Assembly (NCBI GenBank): GCA_021776135.1
Contig: JAJFGL010000036.1
Coordinates: 124,001-188,000 of the forward strand
DNA from: Kiloniellaceae bacterium
GTDB lineage: Bacteria > Pseudomonadota > Alphaproteobacteria > Kiloniellales > J153
Direction of reading: 5' to 3'
Length of the DNA: 64,000 bases
Below, piece after piece: positions 25,777 to 35,478 of this stretch (position 1 is its first letter; each line of letters begins with the position of its first letter). Below the pieces are notes generated by a model. The model saw only the letters and a program-made list of their open reading frames with translations, had not been told where the DNA came from and did no database searches. A program made the translations under genes and the position numbers.

Positions 25777-27663
25777 TCAGCCGATCACGCCGCCATCGTC
25801 GCGGGTAACGGCAACGACGCCGGAACGGGGAACGGTATCGCCGCCGCCGGGCCAATGGCTTTTAAAGCCCTTTTCACCGGGGTGCTGAATTCCGACGAAC
25901 ATGGTCTTGCGATCCGGCGAAAAACTGAGCCCGGTAATCTCGCAGGCCGGCGGGCCGACAAGGAAGCGGCGGATCTCGCCGGTTTCGGTATCGGCGGCGA
26001 GCATCTGGTTGTTGCCCTGACCCGCGGAATCGCCCTTATTCTTGTAGTCGCCATCGGTTTGGATCCACAGGATGCCCGCGTCATCAAACGAGATTCCGTC
26101 CGGCGAGTTGAACATGTTCCCGGCATTCACATTCTTCGATCCGGCGCGCAGGTCGTTATGCACCGCCGGATTTCCGGCAAGAACGAAGATATTCCAATCG
26201 AAGCCCTTGGCCGTGTGATCGCCGCCATCCGGCATCCAGCGCACCACTTGACCGTACTTGTTGGCCTTACGCGGGTTCGGGCCGCCCACGGGCGTTTCAT
26301 CGCCGCCCTTGTTGGGCTTGATGCCGCGATTCTTGTTGTTCGTCAGCGCCACATAGACCTCGGCCTTCGTCGGATGCGCCGCGACCCATTCCGGGCGGTC
26401 CATCGTTGTTGCGCCCACGGCCGACCCGGCGATGCGTGTATGGATACTGATTTCCGCCGCCGACATGCCGGTCGCCTCCGGCGACAGCTCGGCCCATTCG
26501 CCGCGCCCGTCATTGCTGAACTTGGCGGCGTAGAGCTTGCCCATATTCAACAGATCGGACGTACTGCCGCCAACTGAGTAAAATCCGTCTGAAACATAGC
26601 GATAGAGAAATTCGCCCCGCTCGTCATCGCCCATGTAGACAACGATCCGGCCATCGCGATTAACAACCAGTTCGGCGTTCTCGTGCTTGAAACGGCCCAG
26701 AGCGGTGCGCTTTTTCGGCGTGGACTTCGCATCCGTGGGATCGATCTCAACGACATAGCCATTGCGGTTCGACTCGTTCGGATCCTTCGCGATATCGAAT
26801 CGGTCGTCGATCTGGGCCCAGGCATAGCCCCAGTCCTTGACGCCAATGCCGTAGCGCTTCTGTCCTGGGGTGATCGCGATATCGGGGTCCGACGACCGGT
26901 AGTATCCGTTGAAGTTTTCCTCGCAAGCCAGGTAGGTGCCCCAGGGAGTCGAACCGTTCGCGCAGTTGTTCCAGGTGCCGAAGCAATTCTTGCCTTGTGG
27001 ATCGGCAATCGTCTTCATCAGATCGTGCCCAACCGCTGGACCTTCCAGCACCATTGCCGTTTTCGGTGTGATTCGCCGGTTCACCGGGCTGTCCTTGACG
27101 ACACCCCATTTTCCGCCTGTTTGGGTCAGTTCGACGACCGTCACACCGTGGGCGAGCATGCCTTTCAGTACGTCGTCGTCGGTCTCGGCCAGTTTCGATT
27201 CGCGATGGGCATTGGCGATATCGCGGTTCGTGTATTCCTGGTTGATGACCAGGACCGTGCGGCCATCGAAAGAAAAGATCGTCTGGCCGTCGTTATTGTC
27301 GCCGAAAGCCCGCTCCTGCTGGGCCGCGGTTCCGCGCACCGACCAGTCGAATACCGGAGAATCGGACCACAGGGGATCGCCCCAAGAGACGACCGAATAC
27401 GCGCTGAACCCCGGCGGAACCGTCACGGCGTCCAGGCTATTTGCCGCGATCTGCTTAAACCCGAAACGGCCGGCGGCCCGAGCCTGGCTGGGCAGGCCAG
27501 CGGCGCTGGTCAAAAAACCTGCTGTTCCAACGGCCATGACGTTGAGGAAGCCACGGCGCGAAACCGCACTTTCTACAATCCGGTCGAAGTCGGTTTCTTC
27601 AGCGCGCGGATTATGGATTTCATCGAACTCGTCGAAGGACGGTGTTTCAATCTTGCCGCTCAT
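25777..27663 (-). CDS. PhoX-like (DUF839) exported phosphatase
   Basis: A 628-residue protein of the PhoX/DUF839 family, calcium- and iron-dependent phosphatases. A Tat signal SRRGFLNVMAVGTAGFL lies near residue 35 after a hydrophilic leader, as usual for PhoX. Family segments are ALGRFKHENAELVVNRDGRI, YLACEENFNGYYRSSDPD, ISFDDAGILWIQTDGD and the C-terminal GPPACEITGLSFSPDRKTMF. ATG 27663 has GGGAGAA upstream; codons further upstream to 27759 are not family-like. It would act in the periplasm and release phosphate from organic esters. No Pho box was recognised. Confidence 0.92.
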   Translation of the reverse strand: MSGKIETPSFDEFDEIHNPRAEETDFDRIVESAVSRRGFLNVMAVGTAGFLTSAAGLPSQARAAGRFGFKQIAANSLDAVTVPPGFSAYSVVSWGDPLWSDSPVFDWSVRGTAAQQERAFGDNNDGQTIFSFDGRTVLVINQEYTNRDIANAHRESKLAETDDDVLKGMLAHGVTVVELTQTGGKWGVVKDSPVNRRITPKTAMVLEGPAVGHDLMKTIADPQGKNCFGTWNNCANGSTPWGTYLACEENFNGYYRSSDPDIAITPGQKRYGIGVKDWGYAWAQIDDRFDIAKDPNESNRNGYVVEIDPTDAKSTPKKRTALGRFKHENAELVVNRDGRIVVYMGDDERGEFLYRYVSDGFYSVGGSTSDLLNMGKLYAAKFSNDGRGEWAELSPEATGMSAAEISIHTRIAGSAVGATTMDRPEWVAAHPTKAEVYVALTNNKNRGIKPNKGGDETPVGGPNPRKANKYGQVVRWMPDGGDHTAKGFDWNIFVLAGNPAVHNDLRAGSKNVNAGNMFNSPDGISFDDAGILWIQTDGDYKNKGDSAGQGNNQMLAADTETGEIRRFLVGPPACEITGLSFSPDRKTMFVGIQHPGEKGFKSHWPGGGDTVPRSGVVAVTRDDGGVIG

Positions 27664-27812
27664 TGCAGGATTCTCCCTTTTGTTCACTCCAACGGTTTGT
27701 CCGCGAAATTTCGATTGGTTTATGGTTTTGCGCGGCAAAGTCTGCCAACAAACAGACAATCGCGCAACTTGAGCAAGAATACCTGCCTGCGGCGAGCGGA
27801 AAATGCCCTATC

Positions 27813-27902
27813 TGGCGGATGGGGTGGGATTCGAACCCACGAGACGCGCTAACGCCTGCCGGTTTTCAAGACCGGTGCCTTCAACCGCTCGGCCACCCAT
27901 CC
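27813..27902 (-). tRNA. tRNA-Ser (anticodon UGA), CCA encoded
   Basis: Read on the minus strand, the 90-base gene begins GGATGGGTGGCCGAG and ends CCCATCC-G-CCA. The acceptor stem GGATGGG/CCCATCC pairs fully, the T-arm has GGTTCGAATCC, the anticodon loop CTTGAAA gives TGA, and a long variable arm typical of serine tRNA is present. The CCA end (27813-27815) is encoded. It marks the edge of the accessory patch to its right, although that patch abuts its 5' end rather than the 3' end normally used by integrases. Confidence 0.95.
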
Positions 27903-27973
27903 GGTGTAGAGAATCAAGCACTTAGCAAATCCAGGCTGGGTAGCAAAGTCCGAATTGCCACCCAATTACCACC

Positions 27974-28210
27974 CTAGACTTTGGTGAGGGCGCCAAAAGC
28001 GTTTTCCATCCGTTCCGCTGCCTGGGATTGAAAGCCGGATGAGAGCAAGCGGTTTACATGGCCGTGCCGGCCCAAGTGCGGGGTAAACTTGGTCCCGGCA
28101 AACTTAGCGCGCCATGTCCCGGCATTGGTTTCCTCGACGGTCTGGATCATCAAGGCAATGCCGGTGTCCAAGTTCACGCGGCGCCATCGCAGGGCCACGA
28201 GACCTGATCC
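27974..28210 (-). pseudogene. Decayed tyrosine recombinase (phage-type integrase) remnant
   Basis: The minus-strand reading contains VALRWRRVNLDTGIALMIQT and VEETNAGT, followed after what looks like an internal loss by FTPHLGRHGHVNRLLSSG. These resemble the integrase segments ALRWxDVDLDxGT...LEETKAG and the catalytic HxLRHTHxxLLL, but the histidine-arginine box is altered and most of the protein is missing. I call it a degenerate integrase C-terminus. Its place next to tRNA-Ser fits a past island integration. The resemblance is short, so confidence is moderate. Confidence 0.5.
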
Positions 28211-28241
28211 CGTGATCTTCTCCGTGATCCGTGATCTTCTC
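28210..28241. repeat. 19-bp tandem duplication
   Basis: CCGTGATCTTCTC occurs at 28210-28222 and again at 28229-28241, nineteen bases apart, with CGTGAT between. It sits in the decayed stretch between the integrase remnant and the REP-like repeats and has no evident function. Confidence 0.7.
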
Positions 28242-28258
28242 AGTACAAACAGAATCCT

Positions 28259-28318
28259 AATTAGTGCACTGTCACCGTAATCCACTGTCACCGTAATCTA
28301 TTAAGTATGATGTCCCCG
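28259..28318. repeat. REP-like repeats (RAYT-type motif cluster)
   Basis: A 16-bp sequence CACTGTCACCGTAATC is present twice in direct tandem (28267-28282 and 28283-28298), followed by TTAAGTATGATGTCCCCGG. Read on the minus strand these give GGTGACAGTG and GGGGACATCATACTTAAT. From memory, both motifs recur near IS200-like REP-associated transposases in many proteobacteria; that link is recollection and no such transposase is in the window. The remaining 27903-28336 stretch holds the integrase remnant and otherwise nothing I can name. Confidence 0.5.
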
Positions 28319-28336
28319 GAATTCCCAACCGGAATT

Positions 28337-28624
28337 TCAAAATAGATCCCCCTTCATGTTTTTGAAAAACTTTGAAAAAATCAGAATTATTCCAAATCCG
28401 AAGCTACATAAGAGAAATTTTCTGAACCGTCTGAAAAAAGCTATACCTTCTTCTTCATAAGCGCTTTCAGTAAAGATCAGTGGCGGTATGAGGGATAGCA
28501 TAAACCACCTGTTCTTCCGAGTATGAGACAGCATCCTGATGCCATTATACCAAGCCAAGAGAAAACAGACGCTTGTGCCCATAAAGCCGATCGTCAAGAG
28601 GCTGCGAAGCAGAAATTCAACCAT
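28337..28624 (-). CDS. Small membrane protein, possible Rhs-linked immunity protein
   Basis: A 95-residue protein with two hydrophobic segments, LLRSLLTIGFMGTSVCFLLA near residues 5-25 and LLCSFGFGIILIFSKF near 70-87, separated by a charged stretch. It is in AT-rich sequence. It begins 26 bases after the reconstructed stop codon of the Rhs gene (28651) and runs the same way, exactly where immunity genes of Rhs toxins usually lie. The family is not recognised, so the immunity role is inferred from position alone. The ribosome site is weak. Confidence 0.5.
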   Translation of the reverse strand: MVEFLLRSLLTIGFMGTSVCFLLAWYNGIRMLSHTRKNRWFMLSLIPPLIFTESAYEEEGIAFFRRFRKFLLCSFGFGIILIFSKFFKNMKGDLF

Positions 28625-28650
28625 TGCATTTGAGTAAGCTTGAAGCCCGT

Positions 28651-28716
28651 TTAGTTCTGAATATCCCTGACAAAATCACGCACCGTGTATTTGAAGGTTT
28701 TAGTCCCTGAGCCGCC
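28651..28716 (-). pseudogene. Detached 3' end of the Rhs gene
   Basis: Read on the minus strand directly after the left target duplication, this stretch encodes GGSGTKTFKYTVRDFVRDIQ plus a final Asn and a TAA stop at 28651-28653. If the IS1595 element and one copy of its 8-bp target repeat are removed, it joins in frame to the Rhs protein at GPGFYF (30774 side). It is therefore the original Rhs C-terminus, now separated from its gene by 2 kb. Confidence 0.85.
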
Positions 28717-28767
28717 AAAATAAAGGCGATATTATACTTCCCGTACCCACAATCGGGGGTATAGACT

Positions 28768-29601
28768 GTGAATGTCTTACCCTCGTATCGCCTGTGGAGT
28801 CTGTGGGAAATGCTCAAACGATTGCCAGTTCACACTTATGTGCGCATCGGCGAGATCATACATGAGATGGAAACGCTGTTAACGATGGTCGAAACAGCAA
28901 AATCATACGGCCATGATGATGAGCACGCCTTATTAGACGAAAGCGAAAAGCGTCAACTAAAGGCTTCTGTCAAAATCTTACATGGGATATGTGTCCAGAA
29001 TGATTTGCAGGGACCCAAGGCGCTGCTCGCGACTAGACTTGATGATCCACCTCAGACCAAACGAGAACTTGAATTATTGGCAACTGCGGTGAAAACAGGT
29101 TTGCAGGATGAGCTTTATCTGAGTGTGCCGAGAGATAAAGCCAAGTTTTATGAAGCTGACGATCTATTAACAGAGCCCGCGCGCGAAGCATTCCCAACAG
29201 CGCATGATGAATTGCGAGAGGCTGGTAATTGCTTTGCCCTAGGGCGCAATACAGCGTCGGTTATCCATTCTATGCGCGCTGCTGAAATCGGACTTTGGGC
29301 ATTGGCAAACTATCTTCAAGTCACATTTCCTAATTATCCAAATGAATATGCTCAATGGCTTGCACTTATTAATCAATGCGAAGCCAAGATTCGACAAAAG
29401 CAAAATCAGACAAGGGGACCGCAAAAAGACGAAGATTTACAGTTCTATTCAGATGCAGCAATGCACTTTTTATGCTTCAAAGATGCGTGGAGAACCCGCG
29501 CCGCCCATGCTCGGGCATCATTTGACGAGTCCAGAGCCGCTAAGGTCTTACGTCATACGCAAGAGTTTTTTGAATCATTGGCCGAAAGACTCAAGGAATA
29601 A
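28768..29601 (+). CDS. HEPN-like passenger protein of the IS1595 element
   Basis: A 277-residue, largely helical protein inside the insertion sequence, facing the transposase. The middle has CFALGRNTASVIHSMRAAEI near residue 152, a pattern of HEPN-like bundles, and the end has WRTRAAHARASFDE near 241-254, where R242 and H247 form the Rx4H pair used by HEPN ribonucleases. GTG 28768 has GGGGGT seven bases upstream; ATG 28810 is the alternative. Sequence composition is AT-richer than the host. It could be a toxin-like or defence RNase or a helper for the element. It overlaps the 57-residue gene by 11 bases, tail to tail. Confidence 0.7.
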   Translation: MNVLPSYRLWSLWEMLKRLPVHTYVRIGEIIHEMETLLTMVETAKSYGHDDEHALLDESEKRQLKASVKILHGICVQNDLQGPKALLATRLDDPPQTKRELELLATAVKTGLQDELYLSVPRDKAKFYEADDLLTEPAREAFPTAHDELREAGNCFALGRNTASVIHSMRAAEIGLWALANYLQVTFPNYPNEYAQWLALINQCEAKIRQKQNQTRGPQKDEDLQFYSDAAMHFLCFKDAWRTRAAHARASFDESRAAKVLRHTQEFFESLAERLKE

Positions 29602-29764
29602 CGCGCTTGTCCTTTTCACGAGATTTGGGCGTTTTCTCCGGCAGTATTTTTTTGAAAGCCCGTTCAAACGCTTCGCCGCATTCGTCCGCCTCTATCTCGC
29701 GGGCCTTCTCGATGAAGCGTTTGGACTGCTCTTTGTCGTCCGGTTTGGGTTTCGGATCAGCCAT
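29591..29764 (-). CDS. 57-residue IS1595-associated small protein
   Basis: A short gene reading MADPKPKPDDKEQSKRFIEK, then AREIEADECGEAFERAFKKI, ending KREKDKRVIP-like (PKSREKDKRVIP). It is highly charged and helical. Its ATG overlaps the transposase stop by eight bases (29757-29764), so it is probably translated from the same message, and its end overlaps the passenger gene. From memory, similar small proteins with the DNPEQSKRFIE pattern commonly follow IS1595-type transposases. Function unknown; a regulator of transposition is one option. Confidence 0.75.
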   Translation of the reverse strand: MADPKPKPDDKEQSKRFIEKAREIEADECGEAFERAFKKILPEKTPKSREKDKRVIP

Positions 29765-30707
29765 GCGCGCTCACTTGCCGATTAGTCGTTCGATAGGTCA
29801 ACCGTTTGCCCACGATACCACGAAGGGCACGTTCGGCGCGATCCTCATCATCGACACCAAGGGCCACACGATTGCTGTACCTGAAATCATACTCAGCCAG
29901 ATATCGGTGCAGGTGTTCTTTGCTGCAATGCTGGTAGACGCCCTTCATGCCCCGCTTGAAGATCGAGAAATAGCCTTCGATGGTGTTGGTGTGGACAGAC
30001 GGGTCGAGTTGAGACACGTACTCGCCAGCGCCATGCCGGACGAAGCCGTGTTCAGGAAATTGTTCGTGGAGGTAATAGTACTGCCCGGCTTCGTCGGTCA
30101 TCACACGGGTTTCACGGTGAATGTTCTCCTGGAGGATCGGGACCAAGGTCTTGGCCCTCAAATCATCGACGACCACGCTTCGGGCCTTGCCGCCACGCTC
30201 AACCAAAGTCAGAACCTTGTGCTTGTGAGCGTATCCCCGGCCCTTCTTCTGGCCCCTGGGCTTCTTGGTCCTGTCGTGACCGATGAAAGTCTCATCTGCC
30301 TCGACGATTCCGCCAGCACCGCCCATGGGGGCCGAGTCGCCAGAGCGCATGGCCTCACGAATACGATGGCTCATAAACCAAGCGGTCTTGAGGGTAACGC
30401 TCAAGGTCCGGTGAAGCTGGTTGCTACTGATGCCCTTCTTGCTAGAGGACAACAGGAAAATCGCCTGCAACCAGATATGCAACTTGACGTGGCTGGCCTC
30501 GAAGATGGTCCCAACTTTGACGGTGAAGGGCTTGCGGCAGTCGTAGCACTTGTAAACGCCTATGCGGGTGCTCTTGCCGTTCAGCTTGCCGCTATGGTCC
30601 ACGGTGCCACAATGCGGGCAAATCCGACCGTTGGGCCAAACGCGAGCCTCGACAAACTCGTAGGCCGCTTCTTCGTTATGAAAGTGGGCTGCGGACAGGA
30701 TGGACAT
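29757..30707 (-). CDS. IS1595-family (ISXO2-like) transposase
   Basis: A 316-residue DDE transposase. The N-terminal zinc ribbon is CPHCG...CYDCRKPF (residues about 30-62), followed by the ISXO2-like helical part (LHRTLSVTLKTAWFMSHRIR). The catalytic domain shows IVEADETFIGHD near residue 136 (first Asp), RVMTDEAGQYY near 205 (second Asp) and HTNTIEGYFSIFKRGMKGVY near 245, where the third acidic position is Asn/Glu as in this family. It appears intact, so the element may still be able to move. Confidence 0.95.
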   Translation of the reverse strand: MSILSAAHFHNEEAAYEFVEARVWPNGRICPHCGTVDHSGKLNGKSTRIGVYKCYDCRKPFTVKVGTIFEASHVKLHIWLQAIFLLSSSKKGISSNQLHRTLSVTLKTAWFMSHRIREAMRSGDSAPMGGAGGIVEADETFIGHDRTKKPRGQKKGRGYAHKHKVLTLVERGGKARSVVVDDLRAKTLVPILQENIHRETRVMTDEAGQYYYLHEQFPEHGFVRHGAGEYVSQLDPSVHTNTIEGYFSIFKRGMKGVYQHCSKEHLHRYLAEYDFRYSNRVALGVDDEDRAERALRGIVGKRLTYRTTNRQVSAHG

Positions 30708-30728
30708 GACACTCGCTCCTTGTGTCCA

Positions 30729-33055
<2,327 letters not shown>

Positions 33056-33139
33056 CGGTTAATGAATCCTTGTCAGGCGGCTTGGCAATATCCCAATCTT
33101 ATCGCGCCGCAAACCACACCGCCGATATCGAGTACCCTC

Positions 33140-34357
33140 ATGCGTCTTCTCAAACCAATCCAGCGTTTCGCCCTCTGTGCGGCGGCCGTAGCCATGCTTG
33201 CCTTTTCGGTTTCCGCCCACGCCCAGGATTCCAATTTCGAGGTTTGGATGCTGGCGCTGAAGATTGAGGCCCGGAGCGCCGGTATCTCCCAGGCCACCAT
33301 CGACACCGCCTTGAGCGGCGTGACGCCGATCCAGAGGGTGACCGAACTCGACCGCAAGCAGCCGGAATTCACCCAGACGTTTTGGGACTACCTCGACAAG
33401 CGGGTCACGCCGCAGCGGGTCGAGCGGGCCCGGCGCCTGATGTCCACCCACCGGGTTCTCTTGAACCAGGTCCAGGCGCGGTATGGCGTGCAGCCCCGGT
33501 TTTTGGTCTCGTTCTGGGGCCTTGAAAGCAATTTCGGCAGCCATACGGGCGGCTTTTCCGTCATCCGGGCCCTGGTCACCCTGGCTTACGACGAACGCCG
33601 CGCCGATTTTTTCCGGGCTCAGTTGTTGGACGCCTTGCGCATCCTCGACAAGGGCCACATCGCGGCCGAGGCCATGCAAGGCTCCTGGGCCGGAGCCATG
33701 GGACAAGTTCAGTTCATTCCCTCGACCTTCATGCGCCATGCGGTCGATTTCGATGGCGACCTGCGCAAGGATCTTTGGGGCAGCCTGCCGGACGTCTTCG
33801 CCTCGGCGGCCAACTACCTGGGCGCGATCGGCTGGCGCGGGGACGAAACCTGGGGCCGGGAGGTGCGCTTGCCCGAGGGCTTCGATTACGGCCTGGCGGA
33901 CCTGAAAACACGCAAGCCGATCGGCGATTGGCAGGCCCTGGGCGTGCGCCGCCCGGACGGCAGCGACTTGCCGCGCGCCGATCTGGAAGCGGCCATTGTC
34001 TTGCCCGCCGGCCACAAAGGCCCGATTTTCATGGTTTACAATAACTATCATTCCATTCTGCGTTGGAATCGCTCGATTCTCTATGCCATCGCTGTCGGCC
34101 ACCTGGCGGACAGGATTGCCGGTTTGCCGGCCTTGGCGGCGAAGCGGTCTGACGGTGAAAAACCGCTGCGCCGCGCCGATGTCAAAGCCATGCAAGGCTT
34201 GCTGGCCTCTCTGGGATTCGATGCCGGCGTCCCCGACGGGGTGGTCGGCGCCAAGACCCGCGCGGCGCTCAAGGGATTCCAAAGCAAGGCCGGCTTGGCG
34301 GCGGACGGTTACCCCACGTATGAGGTTTTAGAAGCCTTGCGTAAATCCGCACCCTAG
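33140..34357 (+). CDS. Lytic murein transglycosylase B-type with peptidoglycan-binding domain
   Basis: A 405-residue periplasmic enzyme that cleaves peptidoglycan glycan strands. ATG 33140 gives a signal peptide (LCAAAVAMLAFSVSAHA). The family 3 transglycosylase domain has the catalytic glutamate in SFWGLESNFGSHTGG near residue 130, and GSWAGAMGQVQFIPSTFM near 187. A C-terminal peptidoglycan-binding domain follows (LLASLGFDAGVPDGVVGAKT, ALKGFQSKAGL). The in-frame codons from 33062 are unrelated to the family. It precedes rlpA and a D,D-carboxypeptidase on the same strand, a common cell-wall grouping. Confidence 0.93.
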   Translation: MRLLKPIQRFALCAAAVAMLAFSVSAHAQDSNFEVWMLALKIEARSAGISQATIDTALSGVTPIQRVTELDRKQPEFTQTFWDYLDKRVTPQRVERARRLMSTHRVLLNQVQARYGVQPRFLVSFWGLESNFGSHTGGFSVIRALVTLAYDERRADFFRAQLLDALRILDKGHIAAEAMQGSWAGAMGQVQFIPSTFMRHAVDFDGDLRKDLWGSLPDVFASAANYLGAIGWRGDETWGREVRLPEGFDYGLADLKTRKPIGDWQALGVRRPDGSDLPRADLEAAIVLPAGHKGPIFMVYNNYHSILRWNRSILYAIAVGHLADRIAGLPALAAKRSDGEKPLRRADVKAMQGLLASLGFDAGVPDGVVGAKTRAALKGFQSKAGLAADGYPTYEVLEALRKSAP

Positions 34358-34456
34358 CGCAAAGAGATCGCCCGAAAAGATCACAGCCTTGTTGCTTGGA
34401 AACATATCGCGAAAATGGCAGTATTTGTGGCGAATCGAACTGGCGCCTACAAGATC

Positions 34457-35434
34457 ATGACTCATTATAGCTTGAAACTCGCGGCCGCCGGCGCGGCGGT
34501 TCTGCTGGGCCTGAGTGCTTGCACCCAAAGCGGTACGAGCGTTTCCAAGGGCGCGGCCGGGGGCAAGGTATCCTGGCAAGCCACACCTGGGGCGCCGGTC
34601 GCGGGGACCGCGGGTGTCTATAAGGTCGGCGCGCCGTACCAGATCGCGGGGACTTGGTATTATCCCAAGGAAGACCTCGACTACCGCGAAACCGGGATCG
34701 CCTCGTGGTACGGACCGGGATTCAACGGCAAGTTAACAGCCAATGGCGAAGTCTACGATGCCGGCGGTTTGACCGCCGCGCACCGGACCTTGCCCATGCC
34801 GACGATCGTGCGGGTCACGAATCTGGATACCGGCCGCTCAATCAAGGTGCGGATCAATGACCGGGGGCCCTTCGCGCGCAGCCGCATCATCGATCTGAGC
34901 CGGCGCGGGGCCGAGTTACTGGGCTTCGTGCGCGCGGGAACCGCCAAGGTACTAGTCGAAGTCGTGGGCGACGAAACCCGCCGGGTCGCCTCCGCCGCCT
35001 TATCCAGCCAAGCGGCGAATGGCGCCCCGGACGCGTTTCCCACGGTCGCGGTAACGGCGCAGACCCTGCCGGGCAGCGTGGCGCCGGGCTTGGCTAGCGA
35101 TCCGACCGCTAGCCAGACCGCGTACGCCGCACCAGGCCGGGACGCCGCGCCGGCAAAATACGGCGATACGGTTTCGGCGGCGACGTTAAACCGGCCCCTT
35201 GGGAGCAACCTGATTTACGTGCAAGCGGGGGCCTTCGCTAACTTCAACAACGCCAACCGCCTGCGCGCGCAGCTCTCGCGGCTGGGCAATGTCCGCATCG
35301 CGCGCGCCATGGTCGAGGATAAGCAGTTTTTCCGGGTGCAGCTAGGCCCGCTCGCCACGGTCGGCTCCGCCGATCGTCTACTGGAACTTTTGCTTTCCAA
35401 CGGCCATAGTTCCGCCACCGTGGTCGTGGATTGA
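34457..35434 (+). CDS. rlpA: RlpA-type septal ring lytic transglycosylase with SPOR domain
   Basis: A 325-residue outer-membrane lipoprotein. ATG 34457 is followed by a lipobox LLGLSAC, with Cys near residue 22. The double-psi beta-barrel domain holds GIASWYGPGFNGKLTANGEV near residue 90, LPMPTIVRVTNLDTGRSI and VRINDRGPFARSRIIDLSR, including the catalytic aspartate-containing ND motif. A proline/alanine-rich linker leads to a C-terminal SPOR domain (YVQAGAFANFNNANRLRAQL), which binds bare glycan at division sites. Its end overlaps nothing; the carboxypeptidase gene starts 44 bases later. Confidence 0.95.
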   Translation: MTHYSLKLAAAGAAVLLGLSACTQSGTSVSKGAAGGKVSWQATPGAPVAGTAGVYKVGAPYQIAGTWYYPKEDLDYRETGIASWYGPGFNGKLTANGEVYDAGGLTAAHRTLPMPTIVRVTNLDTGRSIKVRINDRGPFARSRIIDLSRRGAELLGFVRAGTAKVLVEVVGDETRRVASAALSSQAANGAPDAFPTVAVTAQTLPGSVAPGLASDPTASQTAYAAPGRDAAPAKYGDTVSAATLNRPLGSNLIYVQAGAFANFNNANRLRAQLSRLGNVRIARAMVEDKQFFRVQLGPLATVGSADRLLELLLSNGHSSATVVVD

Positions 35435-35478
35435 TCTGTGCGCACCCGCCGTTATTTCCAGACCGACACGGACCCATC

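Noticed and set aside
28210..28298. Possible CRISPR array from the direct repeats
   Set aside because: Two different two-copy tandem repeats with no regular spacers and no cas genes.
28617..28817. 66-codon minus-strand frame across the left IS end
   Set aside because: It is a chance fusion of IS terminal sequence with the detached Rhs 3' end, in a different frame from Rhs.
33059..34282. 407-codon minus-strand frame opposite the lytic transglycosylase
   Set aside because: Antisense to an enzyme with clear catalytic motifs; composition is shadow-like.
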